DNA from: Schoenoplectus triqueter
Taxonomy: Eukaryota > Streptophyta > Magnoliopsida > Poales > Cyperaceae
Length of the DNA: 64,000 nucleotides
Direction: 5' to 3'
Assembly (NCBI GenBank): GCA_964058805.1
Contig: CAXKVV010000579.1
Span: 1 to 64,000 of the forward strand
Part shown: positions 32,705 to 48,425 of the stretch, piece by piece
Numbering within the stretch: the stretch's first letter is position 1
How the letters are laid out: every line of letters starts with the position of its first letter
Position numbers and translations under genes: made by a program
The notes under the pieces: generated by a model
What the model saw: only the letters and a program-made list of their open reading frames with translations
Database searches by the model: none
What the model was told of the DNA's origin: nothing

Positions 32705-34669
32705 CATGGAGTAAGATGCATTTAAAACTGCTGTTTAAATAAGTTGTTTGCGTTTTTTTAATTTTTTTTGGCTGCATAACTACACATAACTTCGCACAAA
32801 TTAATATGATTACTCCTAATTAAGCCTATTATAAGGTTGTCTAATGAACAATCCAATATGAACATCCTGTAACGGTGATTTTTCACAAAACATTAATAAG
32901 ATACATTTGAAACTGCTGTTTGAACAAGTTGTGTAAGATTTTCAAACTTTATTGCCTCATAACCACATATAATTTCGTAAAAATTAATATAATTACTCCT
33001 AGTTATGCCTATTAGAATATTATCCAACTAATACTTCAATATGAATATCCTACGACGCTATGTTTGCACAAAACATTAGTAAGATGCATTAAAAAAACAG
33101 CAGTTTAAACTAGTTGAATGATTTTTTAATTTTGTTCCTGCATAACTTCAAAGAATTTCGTGAAAATTAATATTATTACTTCTAATTATGCCAATTATAT
33201 AATTATCTAATTAAAACTTCGATATGAATGTTCTATGATGCTGATTTGGCACAAGACATAAGTAAGATGCATTAAAGCTGCTGTTTAAACAAGTTGATTG
33301 ATTTTTTTTTTATTTTTGGCCCCGTAAATACACATAATTTCGTGCAAATAATTATAATTTACTCGTAATTATGTCTATTATAAGAGTGTTCAATTAACAC
33401 TTCGATATGAACATTCTACGACACTATTTTTCCTCAAAACGTAAGTAAGATGCATTAGAAACAGCTATTTAAAAAAGTTATTTCAGTATTTCGCATAATT
33501 ACACATAATTTCTTACAAATTAATATATTTCTTCTATGTATGCCTATTATGAGATATTCTAATTAAAACTTCGAGATGAACATTCTAGGACACCAATTTT
33601 GCACAAAACATAAGAAAGATGCATTGAAAACAGCCGTTTAAACAATTTATTTGTGTTTTTCAAATTTTTTGGCTGCATAACTACACAAAATTTCTTATAA
33701 ATTAAGACAATTACTCTTAAATGTACCTATTATAAGATTTTTCAGTTAAAACATGGATATGAATATTCTACAACACTAATTTTGCACAAAACATAAGTAA
33801 GATGCACTAAAAACTGCTGTTTAAACAAGTTATTTGAGTTTTTCGTAATTTTTGGCCGCATAACTACATATACTTTCGTGCAAATTAATACAATTACTCC
33901 TAATTATGCCTATTATAATATTGTCCAATTAAAGCATCGATATGAATATTCTATAACGCTAATATTGCACAAAACATAAGTAAGATGCGTTAAAACTGCT
34001 GTTTAGACAAGTTATTTGGGTTTATGAAAATTTTTATCCGCACGATCACACTTTTTTTCGTACAAATTAAAATTATTATAACTGATTACGCCTATTATAA
34101 GATTGTCCTTTTAAAACTTCGATATTAATATTCCATTACGCTAATTTTGCGGAAAACATAAGTATGATGCATTAAAAATTGTTGTTTAAACAAGTTGTTT
34201 GAGTTTTTAATAATTTTTGGCCGCATAACTACATTTAATTTCATGCAAGTTAATACAATTGCTCCTAATTACGCCTATTATAAAGAAATTCAATTAAAAC
34301 TTCGATATGAATATTCTATAATGCTAATATTGCACAAAACATAAGTAAGATGCGCTAAAAACTGCCGTTTAAACAAGTTATTTGGATTTATGAATTTTTT
34401 TGGCCGCATAACTACACATAATTTGGTGCAAATTAACATAATTAATCCTAATTATGCCTAATACAGGATTGTCAAATTAACACTTCGATATGAATATCAT
34501 AGGGCTAATTTTTCATAAGACATAAGTCGGATACATTAGAAATTGCTGTTTAAACAAGTTATTAAAGATTTTTAACATTTATTGCCTCATAACGACACAT
34601 AATTTCATGAAGATTAATATAATCACTCCTAATTATGCCTACTAGAAGATTATCACTTTAACACTTCGA
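32705..34669. repeat. HOR copy 2 (1,965 bp)
   Basis: M5 is CCTC/GCATTAG (type B), M4 GGCACAAG, M9 CCATTACG. M7 has CATATACTTTCG, shared only with copies 3 and 4. It holds AACATAATTAATCC after M10, as do copies 3, 4 and the edge copy. Confidence 0.93.
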
Positions 34670-36633
34670 CATGGAGTAAGATGCATTTAAAACTGCTGTT
34701 TAAATAAGTTGTTTGCGTTTTTTTAATTTTTTTTGGCTGCATAACTACACATAACTTCGCACAAATTAATATGATTACTCCTAATTAAGCCTATTATAAG
34801 GTTGTCTAATGAACAATCCAATATGAACATCCTGTAACGGTGATTTTTCACAAAACATTAATAAGATACATTTGAAACTGCTGTTTGAACAAGTTGTGTA
34901 AGATTTTCAAACTTTATTGCCTCATAACCACATATAATTTCGTAAAAATTAATATAATTACTCCTAGTTATGCCTATTAGAATATTATCCAACTAATACT
35001 TCAATATGAATATCCTACGACGCTATGTTTGCACAAAACATTAGTAAGATGCATTAAAAAACAGCAGTTTAAACTAGTTGAATGATTTTTTAATTTTGTT
35101 CCTGCATAACTTCAAAGAATTTCGTGAAAATTAATATTATTACTTCTAATTATGCCAATTATATAATTATCTAATTAAAACTTCGATATGAATGTTCTAT
35201 GATGCTGATTTGGCACAAGACATAAGTAAGATGCATTAAAGCTGCTGTTTAAACAAGTTGATTGATTTTTTTTTTATTTTTGGCCCCGTAAATACACATA
35301 ATTTCGTGCAAATAATTATAATTTACTCGTAATTATGTCTATTATAAGAGTGTTCAATTAACACTTCGATATGAACATTCTACGACACTATTTTTCCCCA
35401 AAACGTAAGTAAGATGCAATAGAAACAGCTATTTAAAAAAATTATTTCAGTATTTCGCATAATTACACATAATTTCTTACAAATTAATATATTTCTTCTA
35501 TGTATGCCTATTATGAGATATTCTAATTAAAACTTCGAGATGAACATTCTAGGACACCAATTTTGCACAAAACATAAGAAAGATGCATTGAAAACAGCTG
35601 TTTAAACAATTTATTTGTGTTTTTCAAATTTTTTGGCTGCATAACTACACAAAATTTCTTATAAATTAAGACAATTACTCTTAAATGTACCTATTATAAG
35701 ATTTTTCAGTTAAAACATGGATATGAATATTCTACAACACTAATTTTGCACAAAACATAAGTAAGATGCACTAAAAACTGCTGTTTAAACAAGTTATTTG
35801 AGTTTTTCGTAATTTTTGGCCGCATAACTACATATACTTTCGTGCAAATTAATACAATTACTCCTAATTATGCCTATTATAATATTGTCCAATTAAAGCA
35901 TCGATATGAATATTCTATAACGCTAATATTGCACAAAACATAAGTAAGATGCGTTAAAACTGCTGTTTAGACAAGTTATTTGGGTTTATGAAAATTTTTA
36001 TCCGCACGATCACACTTTTTTTCGTACAAATTAAAATTATTATAACTGATTACGCCTATTATAAGATTGTCCTTTTAAAACTTCGATATTAATATTCCAT
36101 TACGCTAATTTTGCGGAAAACATAAGTATGATGCATTAAAAATTGTTGTTTAAACAAGTTGTTTGAGTTTTTAATAATTTTTGGCCGCATAACTACATTT
36201 AATTTCATGCAAGTTAATACAATTGCTCCTAATTACGCCTATTATAAAGAAATTCAATCAAAACTTCGATATGAATATTCTATAATGCTAATATTGCACA
36301 AAACATAAGTAAGATGCGCTAAAAACTGCCGTTTAAACAAGTTATTTGGATTTATGAATTTTTTTGGCCGCATAACTACACATAATTTGGTGCAAATTAA
36401 CATAATTAATCCTAATTATGCCTAATACAGGATTGTCAAATTAACACTTCGATATGAATATCATAGGGCTAATTTTTCATAAGACATAAGTCGGATACAT
36501 TAGAAATTGCTGATTAAACAAGTTATTAAAGATTTTTAACATTTATTGCCTCATAACGACACATAATTTCATGAAGATTAATATAATCACTCCTAATTAT
36601 GCCTACTAGAAGATTATCACTTTAACACTTCGA
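34670..36633. repeat. HOR copy 3 (1,964 bp)
   Basis: M5 type A (CCCC/GCAATAG/AAAATTATT), M4 GGCACAAG, M9 CCATTACG. It has CAATCAAAAC before M10, GCTGATTAAAC in M11 and CAGCTGTTTAAAC in M6, all shared only with copy 4. Confidence 0.93.
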
Positions 36634-38596
36634 CATGGAGTAAGATGCATTTAAAACTGCTGTTTAAATAAGTTGTTTGCGTTTTTTTAATTTTTTTTGG
36701 CTGCATAACTACACATAACTTCGCACAAATTAATATGATTACTCCTAATTAAGCCTATTATAAGGTTGTCTAATGAACAATCCAATATGAACATCCTGTA
36801 ACGGTGATTTTTCACAAAACATTAATAAGATACATTTGAAACTGCTGTTTGAACAAGTTGTGTAAGATTTTCAAACTTTATTGCCTCATAACCACATATA
36901 ATTTCGTAAAAATTAATATAATTACTCCTAGTTATGCCTATTAGAATATTATCCAACTAATACTTCAATATGAATATCCTACGACGCTATGTTTGCACAA
37001 AATATTAGTAAGATGCATTAAAAAAACAGCAGTTTAAACTAGTTGAATGATTTTTTAATTTTGTTCCTGCATAACTTCAAAGAATTTCGTGAAAATTAAT
37101 ATTATTACTTCTAATTATGCCAATTATATAATTATCTAATTAAAACTTCGATATGAATGTTCTATGATGCTGATTTGGCATAAGACATAAGTAAGATGCA
37201 TTAAAGCTGCTGTTTAAACAAGTTGATTGATTTTTTTTATTTTTGGCCCCGTAAATACACATAATTTCGTGCAAATAATTATAATTTACTCGTAATTATG
37301 TCTATTATAAGAGTGTTCAATTAACACTTCGATATGAACATTCTACGACACTATTTTTCCCCAAAACGTAAGTAAGATGCAATAGAAACAGCTATTTAAA
37401 AAAATTATTTCAGTATTTCGCATAATTACACATAATTTCTTACAAATTAATATATTTCTTCTATGTATGCCTATTATGAGATATTCTAATTAAAACTTCG
37501 AGATGAACATTCTAGGACACCAATTTTGCACAAAACATAAGAAAGATGCATTGAAAACAGCTGTTTAAACAATTTATTTGTGTTTTTCAAATTTTTTGGC
37601 TGCATAACTACACAAAATTTCTTATAAATTAAGACAATTACTCTTAAATGTACCTATTATAAGATTTTTCAGTTAAAACATGGATATGAATATTCTACAA
37701 CACTAATTTTGCACAAAACATAAGTAAGATGCACTAAAAACTGCTGTTTAAACAAGTTATTTGAGTTTTTCGTAATTTTTGGCCGCATAACTACATATAC
37801 TTTCGTGCAAATTAATACAATTACTCCTAATTATGCCTATTATAATATTGTCCAATTAAAGCATCGATATGAATATTCTATAACGCTAATATTGCACAAA
37901 ACATAAGTAAGATGCGTTAAAACTGCTGTTTAGACAAGTTATTTGGGTTTATGAAAATTTTTATCCGCACGATCACACTTTTTTTCGTACAAATTAAAAT
38001 TATTATAACTGATTACGCCTATTATAAGATTGTCCTTTTAAAACTTCGATATTAATATTCCATTACGCTAATTTTGCGGAAAACATAAGTATGATGCATT
38101 AAAAATTGTTGTTTAAACAAGTTGTTTGAGTTTTTAATAATTTTTGGCCGCATAACTACATTTAATTTCATGCAAGTTAATACAATTGCTCCTAATTACG
38201 CCTATTATAAAGAAATTCAATCAAAACTTCGATATGAATATTCTATAATGCTAATATTGCACAAAACATAAGTAAGATGCGCTAAAAACTGCCGTTTAAA
38301 CAAGTTATTTGGATTTATGAATTTTTTTGGCCGCATAACTACACATAATTTGGTGCAAATTAACATAATTAATCCTAATTATGCCTAATACAGGATTGTC
38401 AAATTAACACTTCGATATGAATATCATAGGGCTAATTTTTCATAAGACATAAGTCGGATACATTAGAAATTGCTGATTAAACAAGTTATTAAAGATTTTT
38501 AACATTTATTGCCTCATAACGACACATAATTTCATGAAGATTAATATAATCACTCCTAATTATGCCTACTAGAAGATTATCACTTTAACACTTCGA
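36634..38596. repeat. HOR copy 4 (1,963 bp), near twin of copy 3
   Basis: Shares the three diagnostic changes of copy 3; differs by GGCATAAG in M4 and a T-tract of 8. The adjacent pair looks like a recent one-unit tandem duplication. Confidence 0.93.
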
Positions 38597-40559
38597 CATG
38601 GAGTAAGATGCATTTAAAACTGCTGTTTAAATAAGTTGTTTGCGTTTTTTTAATTTTTTTTGGCTGCATAACTACACATAACTTCGCACAAATTAATATG
38701 ATTACTCCTAATTAAGCCTATTATAAGGTTGTCTAATGAACAATCCAATATGAACATCCTGTAACGGTGATTTTTCACAAAACATTAATAAGATACATTT
38801 GAAACTGCTGTTTGAACAAGTTGTGTAAGATTTTCAAACTTTATTGCCTCATAACCACATATAATTTCGTAAAAATTAATATAATTACTCCTAGTTATGC
38901 CTATTAGAATATTATCCAACTAATACTTCAATATGAATATCCTACGACGCTATGTTTGCACAAAATATTAGTAAGATGCATTAAAAAAACAGCAGTTTAA
39001 ACTAGTTGAATGATTTTTTAATTTTGTTCCTGCATAACTTCAAAGAATTTCGTGAAAATTAATATTATTACTTCTAATTATGCCAATTATATAATTATCT
39101 AATTAAAACTTCGATATGAATGTTCTATGATGCTGATTTGGCATAAGACATAAGTAAGATGCATTAAAGCTGCTGTTTAAACAAGTTGATTGATTTTTTT
39201 TATTTTTGGCCCCGTAAATACACATAATTTCGTGCAAATAATTATAATTTACTCGTAATTATGTCTATTATAAGAGTGTTCAATTAACACTTCGATATGA
39301 ACATTCTACGACACTATTTTTCCCCAAAACGTAAGTAAGATGCAATAGAAACAGCTATTTAAAAAAATTATTTCAGTATTTCGCATAATTACACATAATT
39401 TCTTACAAATTAATATATTTCTTCTATGTATGCCTATTATGAGATATTCTAATTAAAACTTCGAGATGAACATTCTAGGACACCAATTTTGCACAAAACA
39501 TAAGAAAGATGCATTGAAAACAGCCGTTTAAACAATTTATTTGTGTTTTTCAAATTTTTTGGCTGCATAACTACACAAAATTTCTTATAAATTAAGACAA
39601 TTACTCTTAAATGTACCTATTATAAGATTTTTCAGTTAAAACATGGATATGAATATTCTACAACACTAATTTTGCACAAAACATAAGTAAGATGCACTAA
39701 AAACTGCTGTTTAAACAAGTTATTTGAGTTTTTCGTAATTTTTGGCCGCATAACTACATATAATTTCGTGCAAATTAATACAATTACTCCTAATTATGCC
39801 TATTATAATATTGTCCAATTAAAGCATCGATATGAATATTCTATAACGCTAATATTGCACAAAACATAAGTAAGATGCGTTAAAACTGCTGTTTAGACAA
39901 GTTATTTGGGTTTATGAAAATTTTTATCCGCACGATCACACTTTTTTTCGTACAAATTAAAATTATTATAACTGATTACGCCTATTATAAGATTGTCCTT
40001 TTAAAACTTCGATATTAATATTCCATGACGCTAATTTTGCGGAAAACATAAGTATGATGCATTAAAAATTGTTGTTTAAACAAGTTGTTTGAGTTTTTAA
40101 TAATTTTTGGCCGCATAACTACATTTAATTTCATGCAAGTTAATACAATTGCTCCTAATTACGCCTATTATAAAGAAATTCAATTAAAACTTCGATATGA
40201 ATATTCTATAATGCTAATATTGCACAAAACATAAGTAAGATGCGCTAAAAACTGCCGTTTAAACAAGTTATTTGGATTTATGAATTTTTTTGGCCGCATA
40301 ACTACACATAATTTGGTGCAAATTAACAAAATTAATCCTAATTATGCCTAATACAGGATTGTCAAATTAACACTTCGATATGAATATCATAGGGCTAATT
40401 TTTCATAAGACATAAGTCGGATACATTAGAAATTGCTGTTTAAACAAGTTATTAAAGATTTTTAACATTTATTGCCTCATAACGACACATAATTTCATGA
40501 AGATTAATATAATCACTCCTAATTATGCCTACTAGAAGATTATCACTTTAACACTTCGA
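38597..40559. repeat. HOR copy 5 (1,963 bp)
   Basis: M5 type A, M4 GGCATAAG, T-tract 8. M9 switches to CCATGACG and post-M10 to AACAAAATTAATCC, the state of most copies to the right. It is the transition from the edge subfamily (2-4) to the main subfamily. Confidence 0.92.
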
Positions 40560-42525
40560 CATGGAGTAAGATGCATTTAAAACTGCTGTTTAAATAAGTT
40601 GTTTGCGTTTTTTTAATTTTTTTTGGCTGCATAACTACACATAACTTCGCACAAATTAATATGATTACTCCTAATTAAGCCTATTATAAGGTTGTCTAAT
40701 GAACAATCCAATATGAACATCCTGTAACGGTGATTTTTCACAAAACATTAATAAGATACATTTGAAACTGCTGTTTGAACAAGTTGTGTAAGATTTTCAA
40801 ACTTTATTGCCTCATAACCACATATAATTTCGTAAAAATTAATATAATTACTCCTAGTTATGCCTATTAGAATATTATCCAACTAATACTTCAATATGAA
40901 TATCCTACGACGCTATGTTTGCACAAAACATTAGTAAGATGCATTAAAAAAACAGCAGTTTAAACTAGTTGAATGATTTTTTAATTTTTTTCCTGCATAA
41001 CTTCAAAGAATTTCGTGAAAATTAATATTATTACTTCTAATTATGCCAATTATATAATTATCTAATTAAAACTTCGATATGAATGTTCTATGATGCTGAT
41101 TTGGCACAAGACATAAGTAAGATGCATTAAAGCTGCTGTTTAAACAAGTTGATTGATTTTTTTTTTTATTTTTGGCCCCGTAAATACACATAATTTCGTG
41201 CAAATAATTATAATTTACTCGTAATTATGTCTATTATAAGAGTGTTCAATTAACACTTCGATATGAACATTCTACGACACTATTTTTCCTCAAAACGTAA
41301 GTAAGATGCATTAGAAACAGCTATTTAAAAAAGTTATTTCAGTATTTCGCATAATTACACATAATTTCTTACAAATTAATATATTTCTTCTATGTATGCC
41401 TATTATGAGATATTCTAATTAAAACTTCGAGATGAACATTCTAGGACACCAATTTTGCACAAAACATAAGAAAGATGCATTGAAAACAGCCGTTTAAACA
41501 ATTTATTTGTGTTTTTCAAATTTTTTGGCTGCATAACTACACAAAATTTCTTATAAATTAAGACAATTACTCTTAAATGTACCTATTATAAGATTTTTCA
41601 GTTAAAACATGGATATGAATATTCTACAACACTAATTTTGCACAAAACATAAGTAAGATGCACTAAAAACTGCTGTTTAAACAAGTTATTTGAGTTTTTC
41701 GTAATTTTTGGCCGCATAACTACATATAATTTCGTGCAAATTAATACAATTACTCCTAATTATGCCTATTATAATATTGTCCAATTAAAGCATCGATATG
41801 AATATTCTATAACGCTAATATTGCACAAAACATAAGTAAGATGCGTTAAAACTGCTGTTTAGACAAGTTATTTGGGTTTATGAAAATTTTTATCCGCACG
41901 ATCACACTTTTTTTCGTACAAATTAAAATTATTATAACTGATTACGCCTATTATAAGATTGTCCTTTTAAAACTTCGATATTAATATTCCATGACGCTAA
42001 TTTTGCGGAAAACATAAGTATGATGCATTAAAAATTGTTGTTTAAACAAGTTGTTTGAGTTTTTAATAATTTTTGGCCGCATAACTACATTTAATTTCAT
42101 GCAAGTTAATACAATTGCTCCTAATTACGCCTATTATAAAGAAATTCAATTAAAACTTCGATATGAATATTCTATAATGCTAATATTGCACAAAACATAA
42201 GTAAGATGCGCTAAAAACTGCCGTTTAAACAAGTTATTTGGATTTATGAATTTTTTTGGCCGCATAACTACACATAATTTGGTGCAAATTAACAAAATTA
42301 ATCCTAATTATGCCTAATACAGGATTGTCAAATTAACACTTCGATATGAATATCATAGGGCTAATTTTTCATAAGACATAAGTCGGATACATTAGAAATT
42401 GCTGTTTAAACAAGTTATTAAAGATTTTTAACATTTATTGCCTCATAACGACACATAATTTCATGAAGATTAATATAATCACTCCTAATTATGCCTACTA
42501 GAAGATTATCACTTTAACACTTCGA
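40560..42525. repeat. HOR copy 6 (1,966 bp)
   Basis: M5 type B, M4 GGCACAAG, T-tract 11, M9 CCATGACG. First of four consecutive type-B copies (6-9). Confidence 0.92.
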
Positions 42526-44491
42526 CATGGAGTAAGATGCATTTAAAACTGCTGTTTAAATAAGTTGTTTGCGTTTTTTTAATTTTTTTTGGCTGCATAA
42601 CTACACATAACTTCGCACAAATTAATATGATTACTCCTAATTAAGCCTATTATAAGGTTGTCTAATGAACAATCCAATATGAACATCCTGTAACGGTGAT
42701 TTTTCACAAAACATTAATAAGATACATTTGAAACTGCTGTTTGAACAAGTTGTGTAAGATTTTCAAACTTTATTGCCTCATAACCACATATAATTTCGTA
42801 AAAATTAATATAATTACTCCTAGTTATGCCTATTAGAATATTATCCAACTAATACTTCAATATGAATATCCTACGACGCTATGTTTGCACAAAACATTAG
42901 TAAGATGCATTAAAAAAACAGCAGTTTAAACTAGTTGAATGATTTTTTAATTTTTTTCCTGCATAACTTCAAAGAATTTCGTGAAAATTAATATTATTAC
43001 TTCTAATTATGCCAATTATATAATTATCTAATTAAAACTTCGATATGAATGTTCTATGATGCTGATTTGGCACAAGACATAAGTAAGATGCATTAAAGCT
43101 GCTGTTTAAACAAGTTGATTGATTTTTTTTTTTATTTTTGGCCCCGTAAATACACATAATTTCGTGCAAATAATTATAATTTACTCGTAATTATGTCTAT
43201 TATAAGAGTGTTCAATTAACACTTCGATATGAACATTCTACGACACTATTTTTCCTCAAAACGTAAGTAAGATGCATTAGAAACAGCTATTTAAAAAAGT
43301 TATTTCAGTATTTCGCATAATTACACATAATTTCTTACAAATTAATATATTTCTTCTATGTATGCCTATTATGAGATATTCTAATTAAAACTTCGAGATG
43401 AACATTCTAGGACACCAATTTTGCACAAAACATAAGAAAGATGCATTGAAAACAGCCGTTTAAACAATTTATTTGTGTTTTTCAAATTTTTTGGCTGCAT
43501 AACTACACAAAATTTCTTATAAATTAAGACAATTACTCTTAAATGTACCTATTATAAGATTTTTCAGTTAAAACATGGATATGAATATTCTACAACACTA
43601 ATTTTGCACAAAACATAAGTAAGATGCACTAAAAACTGCTGTTTAAACAAGTTATTTGAGTTTTTCGTAATTTTTGGCCGCATAACTACATATAATTTCG
43701 TGCAAATTAATACAATTACTCCTAATTATGCCTATTATAATATTGTCCAATTAAAGCATCGATATGAATATTCTATAACGCTAATATTGCACAAAACATA
43801 AGTAAGATGCGTTAAAACTGCTGTTTAGACAAGTTATTTGGGTTTATGAAAATTTTTATCCGCACGATCACACTTTTTTTCGTACAAATTAAAATTATTA
43901 TAACTGATTACGCCTATTATAAGATTGTCCTTTTAAAACTTCGATATTAATATTCCATGACGCTAATTTTGCGGAAAACATAAGTATGATGCATTAAAAA
44001 TTGTTGTTTAAACAAGTTGTTTGAGTTTTTAATAATTTTTGGCCGCATAACTACATTTAATTTCATGCAAGTTAATACAATTGCTCCTAATTACGCCTAT
44101 TATAAAGAAATTCAATTAAAACTTCGATATGAATATTCTATAATGCTAATATTGCACAAAACATAAGTAAGATGCGCTAAAAACTGCCGTTTAAACAAGT
44201 TATTTGGATTTATGAATTTTTTTGGCCGCATAACTACACATAATTTGGTGCAAATTAACAAAATTAATCCTAATTATGCCTAATACAGGATTGTCAAATT
44301 AACACTTCGATATGAATATCATAGGGCTAATTTTTCATAAGACATAAGTCGGATACATTAGAAATTGCTGTTTAAACAAGTTATTAAAGATTTTTAACAT
44401 TTATTGCCTCATAACGACACATAATTTCATGAAGATTAATATAATCACTCCTAATTATGCCTACTAGAAGATTATCACTTTAACACTTCGA
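42526..44491. repeat. HOR copy 7 (1,966 bp)
   Basis: Same diagnostic states as copy 6, including T-tract 11; I noticed no private change. Confidence 0.92.
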
Positions 44492-46459
44492 CATGGAGTA
44501 AGATGCATTTAAAACTGCTGTTTAAATAAGTTGTTTGCGTTTTTTTAATTTTTTTTGGCTGCATAACTACACATAACTTCGCACAAATTAATATGATTAC
44601 TCCTAATTAAGCCTATTATAAGGTTGTCTAATGAACAATCCAATATGAACATCCTGTAACGGTGATTTTTCACAAAACATTAATAAGATACATTTGAAAC
44701 TGCTGTTTGAACAAGTTGTGTAAGATTTTCAAACTTTATTGCCTCATAACCACATATAATTTCGTAAAAATTAATATAATTACTCCTAGTTATGCCTATT
44801 AGAATATTATCCAACTAATACTTCAATATGAATATCCTACGACGCTATGTTTGCACAAAACATTAGTAAGATGCATTAAAAAAACAGCAGTTTAAACTAG
44901 TTGAATGATTTTTTAATTTTTTTCCTGCATAACTTCAAAGAATTTCGTGAAAATTAATATTATTACTTCTAATTATGCCAATTATATAATTATCTAATTA
45001 AAACTTCGATATGAATGTTCTATGATGCTGATTTGGCACAAGACATAAGTAAGATGCATTAAAGCTGCTGTTTAAACAAGTTGATTGATTTTTTTTTTTT
45101 TATTTTTGGCCCCGTAAATACACATAATTTCGTGCAAATAATTATAATTTACTCGTAATTATGTCTATTATAAGAGTGTTCAATTAACACTTCGATATGA
45201 ACATTCTACGACACTATTTTTCCTCAAAACGTAAGTAAGATGCATTAGAAACAGCTATTTAAAAAAGTTATTTCAGTATTTCGCATAATTACACATAATT
45301 TCTTACAAATTAATATATTTCTTCTATGTATGCCTATTATGAGATATTCTAATTAAAACTTCGAGATGAACATTCTAGGACACCAATTTTGCACAAAACA
45401 TAAGAAAGATGCATTGAAAACAGCCGTTTAAACAATTTATTTGTGTTTTTCAAATTTTTTGGCTGCATAACTACACAAAATTTCTTATAAATTAAGACAA
45501 TTACTCTTAAATGTACCTATTATAAGATTTTTCAGTTAAAACATGGATATGAATATTCTACAACACTAATTTTGCACAAAACATAAGTAAGATGCACTAA
45601 AAACTGCTGTTTAAACAAGTTATTTGAGTTTTTCGTAATTTTTGGCCGCATAACTACATATAATTTCGTGCAAATTAATACAATTACTCCTAATTATGCC
45701 TATTATAATATTGTCCAATTAAAGCATCGATATGAATATTCTATAACGCTAATATTGCACAAAACATAAGTAAGATGCGTTAAAACTGCTGTTTAGACAA
45801 GTTATTTGGGTTTATGAAAATTTTTATCCGCACGATCACACTTTTTTTCGTACAAATTAAAATTATTATAACTGATTACGCCTATTATAAGATTGTCCTT
45901 TTAAAACTTCGATATTAATATTCCATGACGCTAATTTTGCGGAAAACATAAGTATGATGCATTAAAAATTGTTGTTTAAACAAGTTGTTTGAGTTTTTAA
46001 TAATTTTTGGCCGCATAACTACATTTAATTTCATGCAAGTTAATACAATTGCTCCTAATTACGCCTATTATAAAGAAATTCAATTAAAACTTCGATATGA
46101 ATATTCTATAATGCTAATATTGCACAAAACATAAGTAAGATGCGCTAAAAACTGCCGTTTAAACAAGTTATTTGGATTTATGAATTTTTTTGGCCGCATA
46201 ACTACACATAATTTGGTGCAAATTAACAAAATTAATCCTAATTATGCCTAATACAGGATTGTCAAATTAACACTTCGATATGAATATCATAGGGCTAATT
46301 TTTCATAAGACATAAGTCGGATACATTAGAAATTGCTGTTTAAACAAGTTATTAAAGATTTTTAACATTTATTGCCTCATAACGACACATAATTTCATGA
46401 AGATTAATATAATCACTCCTAATTATGCCTACTAGAAGATTATCACTTTAACACTTCGA
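44492..46459. repeat. HOR copy 8 (1,968 bp)
   Basis: As copies 6 and 7 but with the longest T-tract (13), which accounts for its extra length. Confidence 0.92.
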
Positions 46460-48425
46460 CATGGAGTAAGATGCATTTAAAACTGCTGTTTAAATAAGTT
46501 GTTTGCGTTTTTTTAATTTTTTTTGGCTGCATAACTACACATAACTTCGCACAAATTAATATGATTACTCCTAATTAAGCCTATTATAAGGTTGTCTAAT
46601 GAACAATCCAATATGAACATCCTGTAACGGTGATTTTTCACAAAACATTAATAAGATACATTTGAAACTGCTGTTTGAACAAGTTGTGTAAGATTTTCAA
46701 ACTTTATTGCCTCATAACCACATATAATTTCGTAAAAATTAATATAATTACTCCTAGTTATGCCTATTAGAATATTATCCAACTAATACTTCAATATGAA
46801 TATCCTACGACGCTATGTTTGCACAAAACATTAGTAAGATGCATTAAAAAAACAGCAGTTTAAACTAGTTGAATGATTTTTTAATTTTTTTCCTGCATAA
46901 CTTCAAAGAATTTCGTGAAAATTAATATTATTACTTCTAATTATGCCAATTATATAATTATCTAATTAAAACTTCGATATGAATGTTCTATGATGCTGAT
47001 TTGGCACAAGACATAAGTAAGATGCATTAAAGCTGCTGTTTAAACAAGTTGATTGATTTTTTTTTTTATTTTTGGCCCCGTAAATACACATAATTTCGTG
47101 CAAATAATTATAATTTACTCGTAATTATGTCTATTATAAGAGTGTTCAATTAACACTTCGATATGAACATTCTACGACACTATTTTTCCTCAAAACGTAA
47201 GTAAGATGCATTAGAAACAGCTATTTAAAAAAGTTATTTCAGTATTTCGCATAATTACACATAATTTCTTACAAATTAATATATTTCTTCTATGTATGCC
47301 TATTATGAGATATTCTAATTAAAACTTCGAGATGAACATTCTAGGACACCAATTTTGCACAAAACATAAGAAAGATGCATTGAAAACAGCCGTTTAAACA
47401 ATTTATTTGTGTTTTTCAAATTTTTTGGCTGCATAACTACACAAAATTTCTTATAAATTAAGACAATTACTCTTAAATGTACCTATTATAAGATTTTTCA
47501 GTTAAAACATGGATATGAATATTCTACAACACTAATTTTGCACAAAACATAAGTAAGATGCACTAAAAACTGCTGTTTAAACAAGTTATTTGAGTTTTTC
47601 GTAATTTTTGGCCGCATAACTACATATAATTTCGTGCAAATTAATACAATTACTCCTAATTATTCCTATTATAATATTGTCCAATTAAAGCATCGATATG
47701 AATATTCTATAACGCTAATATTGCACAAAACATAAGTAAGATGCGTTAAAACTGCTGTTTAGACAAGTTATTTGGGTTTATGAAAATTTTTATCCGCACG
47801 ATCACACTTTTTTTCGTACAAATTAAAATTATTATAACTGATTACGCCTATTATAAGATTGTCCTTTTAAAACTTCGATATTAATATTCCATGACGCTAA
47901 TTTTGCGGAAAACATAAGTATGATGCATTAAAAATTGTTGTTTAAACAAGTTGTTTGAGTTTTTAATAATTTTTGGCCGCATAACTACATTTAATTTCAT
48001 GCAAGTTAATACAATTGCTCCTAATTACGCCTATTATAAAGAAATTCAATTAAAACTTCGATATGAATATTCTATAATGCTAATATTGCACAAAACATAA
48101 GTAAGATGCGCTAAAAACTGCCGTTTAAACAAGTTATTTGGATTTATGAATTTTTTTGGCCGCATAACTACACATAATTTGGTGCAAATTAACAAAATTA
48201 ATCCTAATTATGCCTAATACAGGATTGTCAAATTAACACTTCGATATGAATATCATAGGGCTAATTTTTCATAAGACATAAGTCGGATACATTAGAAATT
48301 GCTGTTTAAACAAGTTATTAAAGATTTTTAACATTTATTGCCTCATAACGACACATAATTTCATGAAGATTAATATAATCACTCCTAATTATGCCTACTA
48401 GAAGATTATCACTTTAACACTTCGA
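46460..48425. repeat. HOR copy 9 (1,966 bp)
   Basis: Type B, GGCACAAG, T-tract 11. Private change TATTCCTATT for TATGCCTATT near 47,662. Confidence 0.92.
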
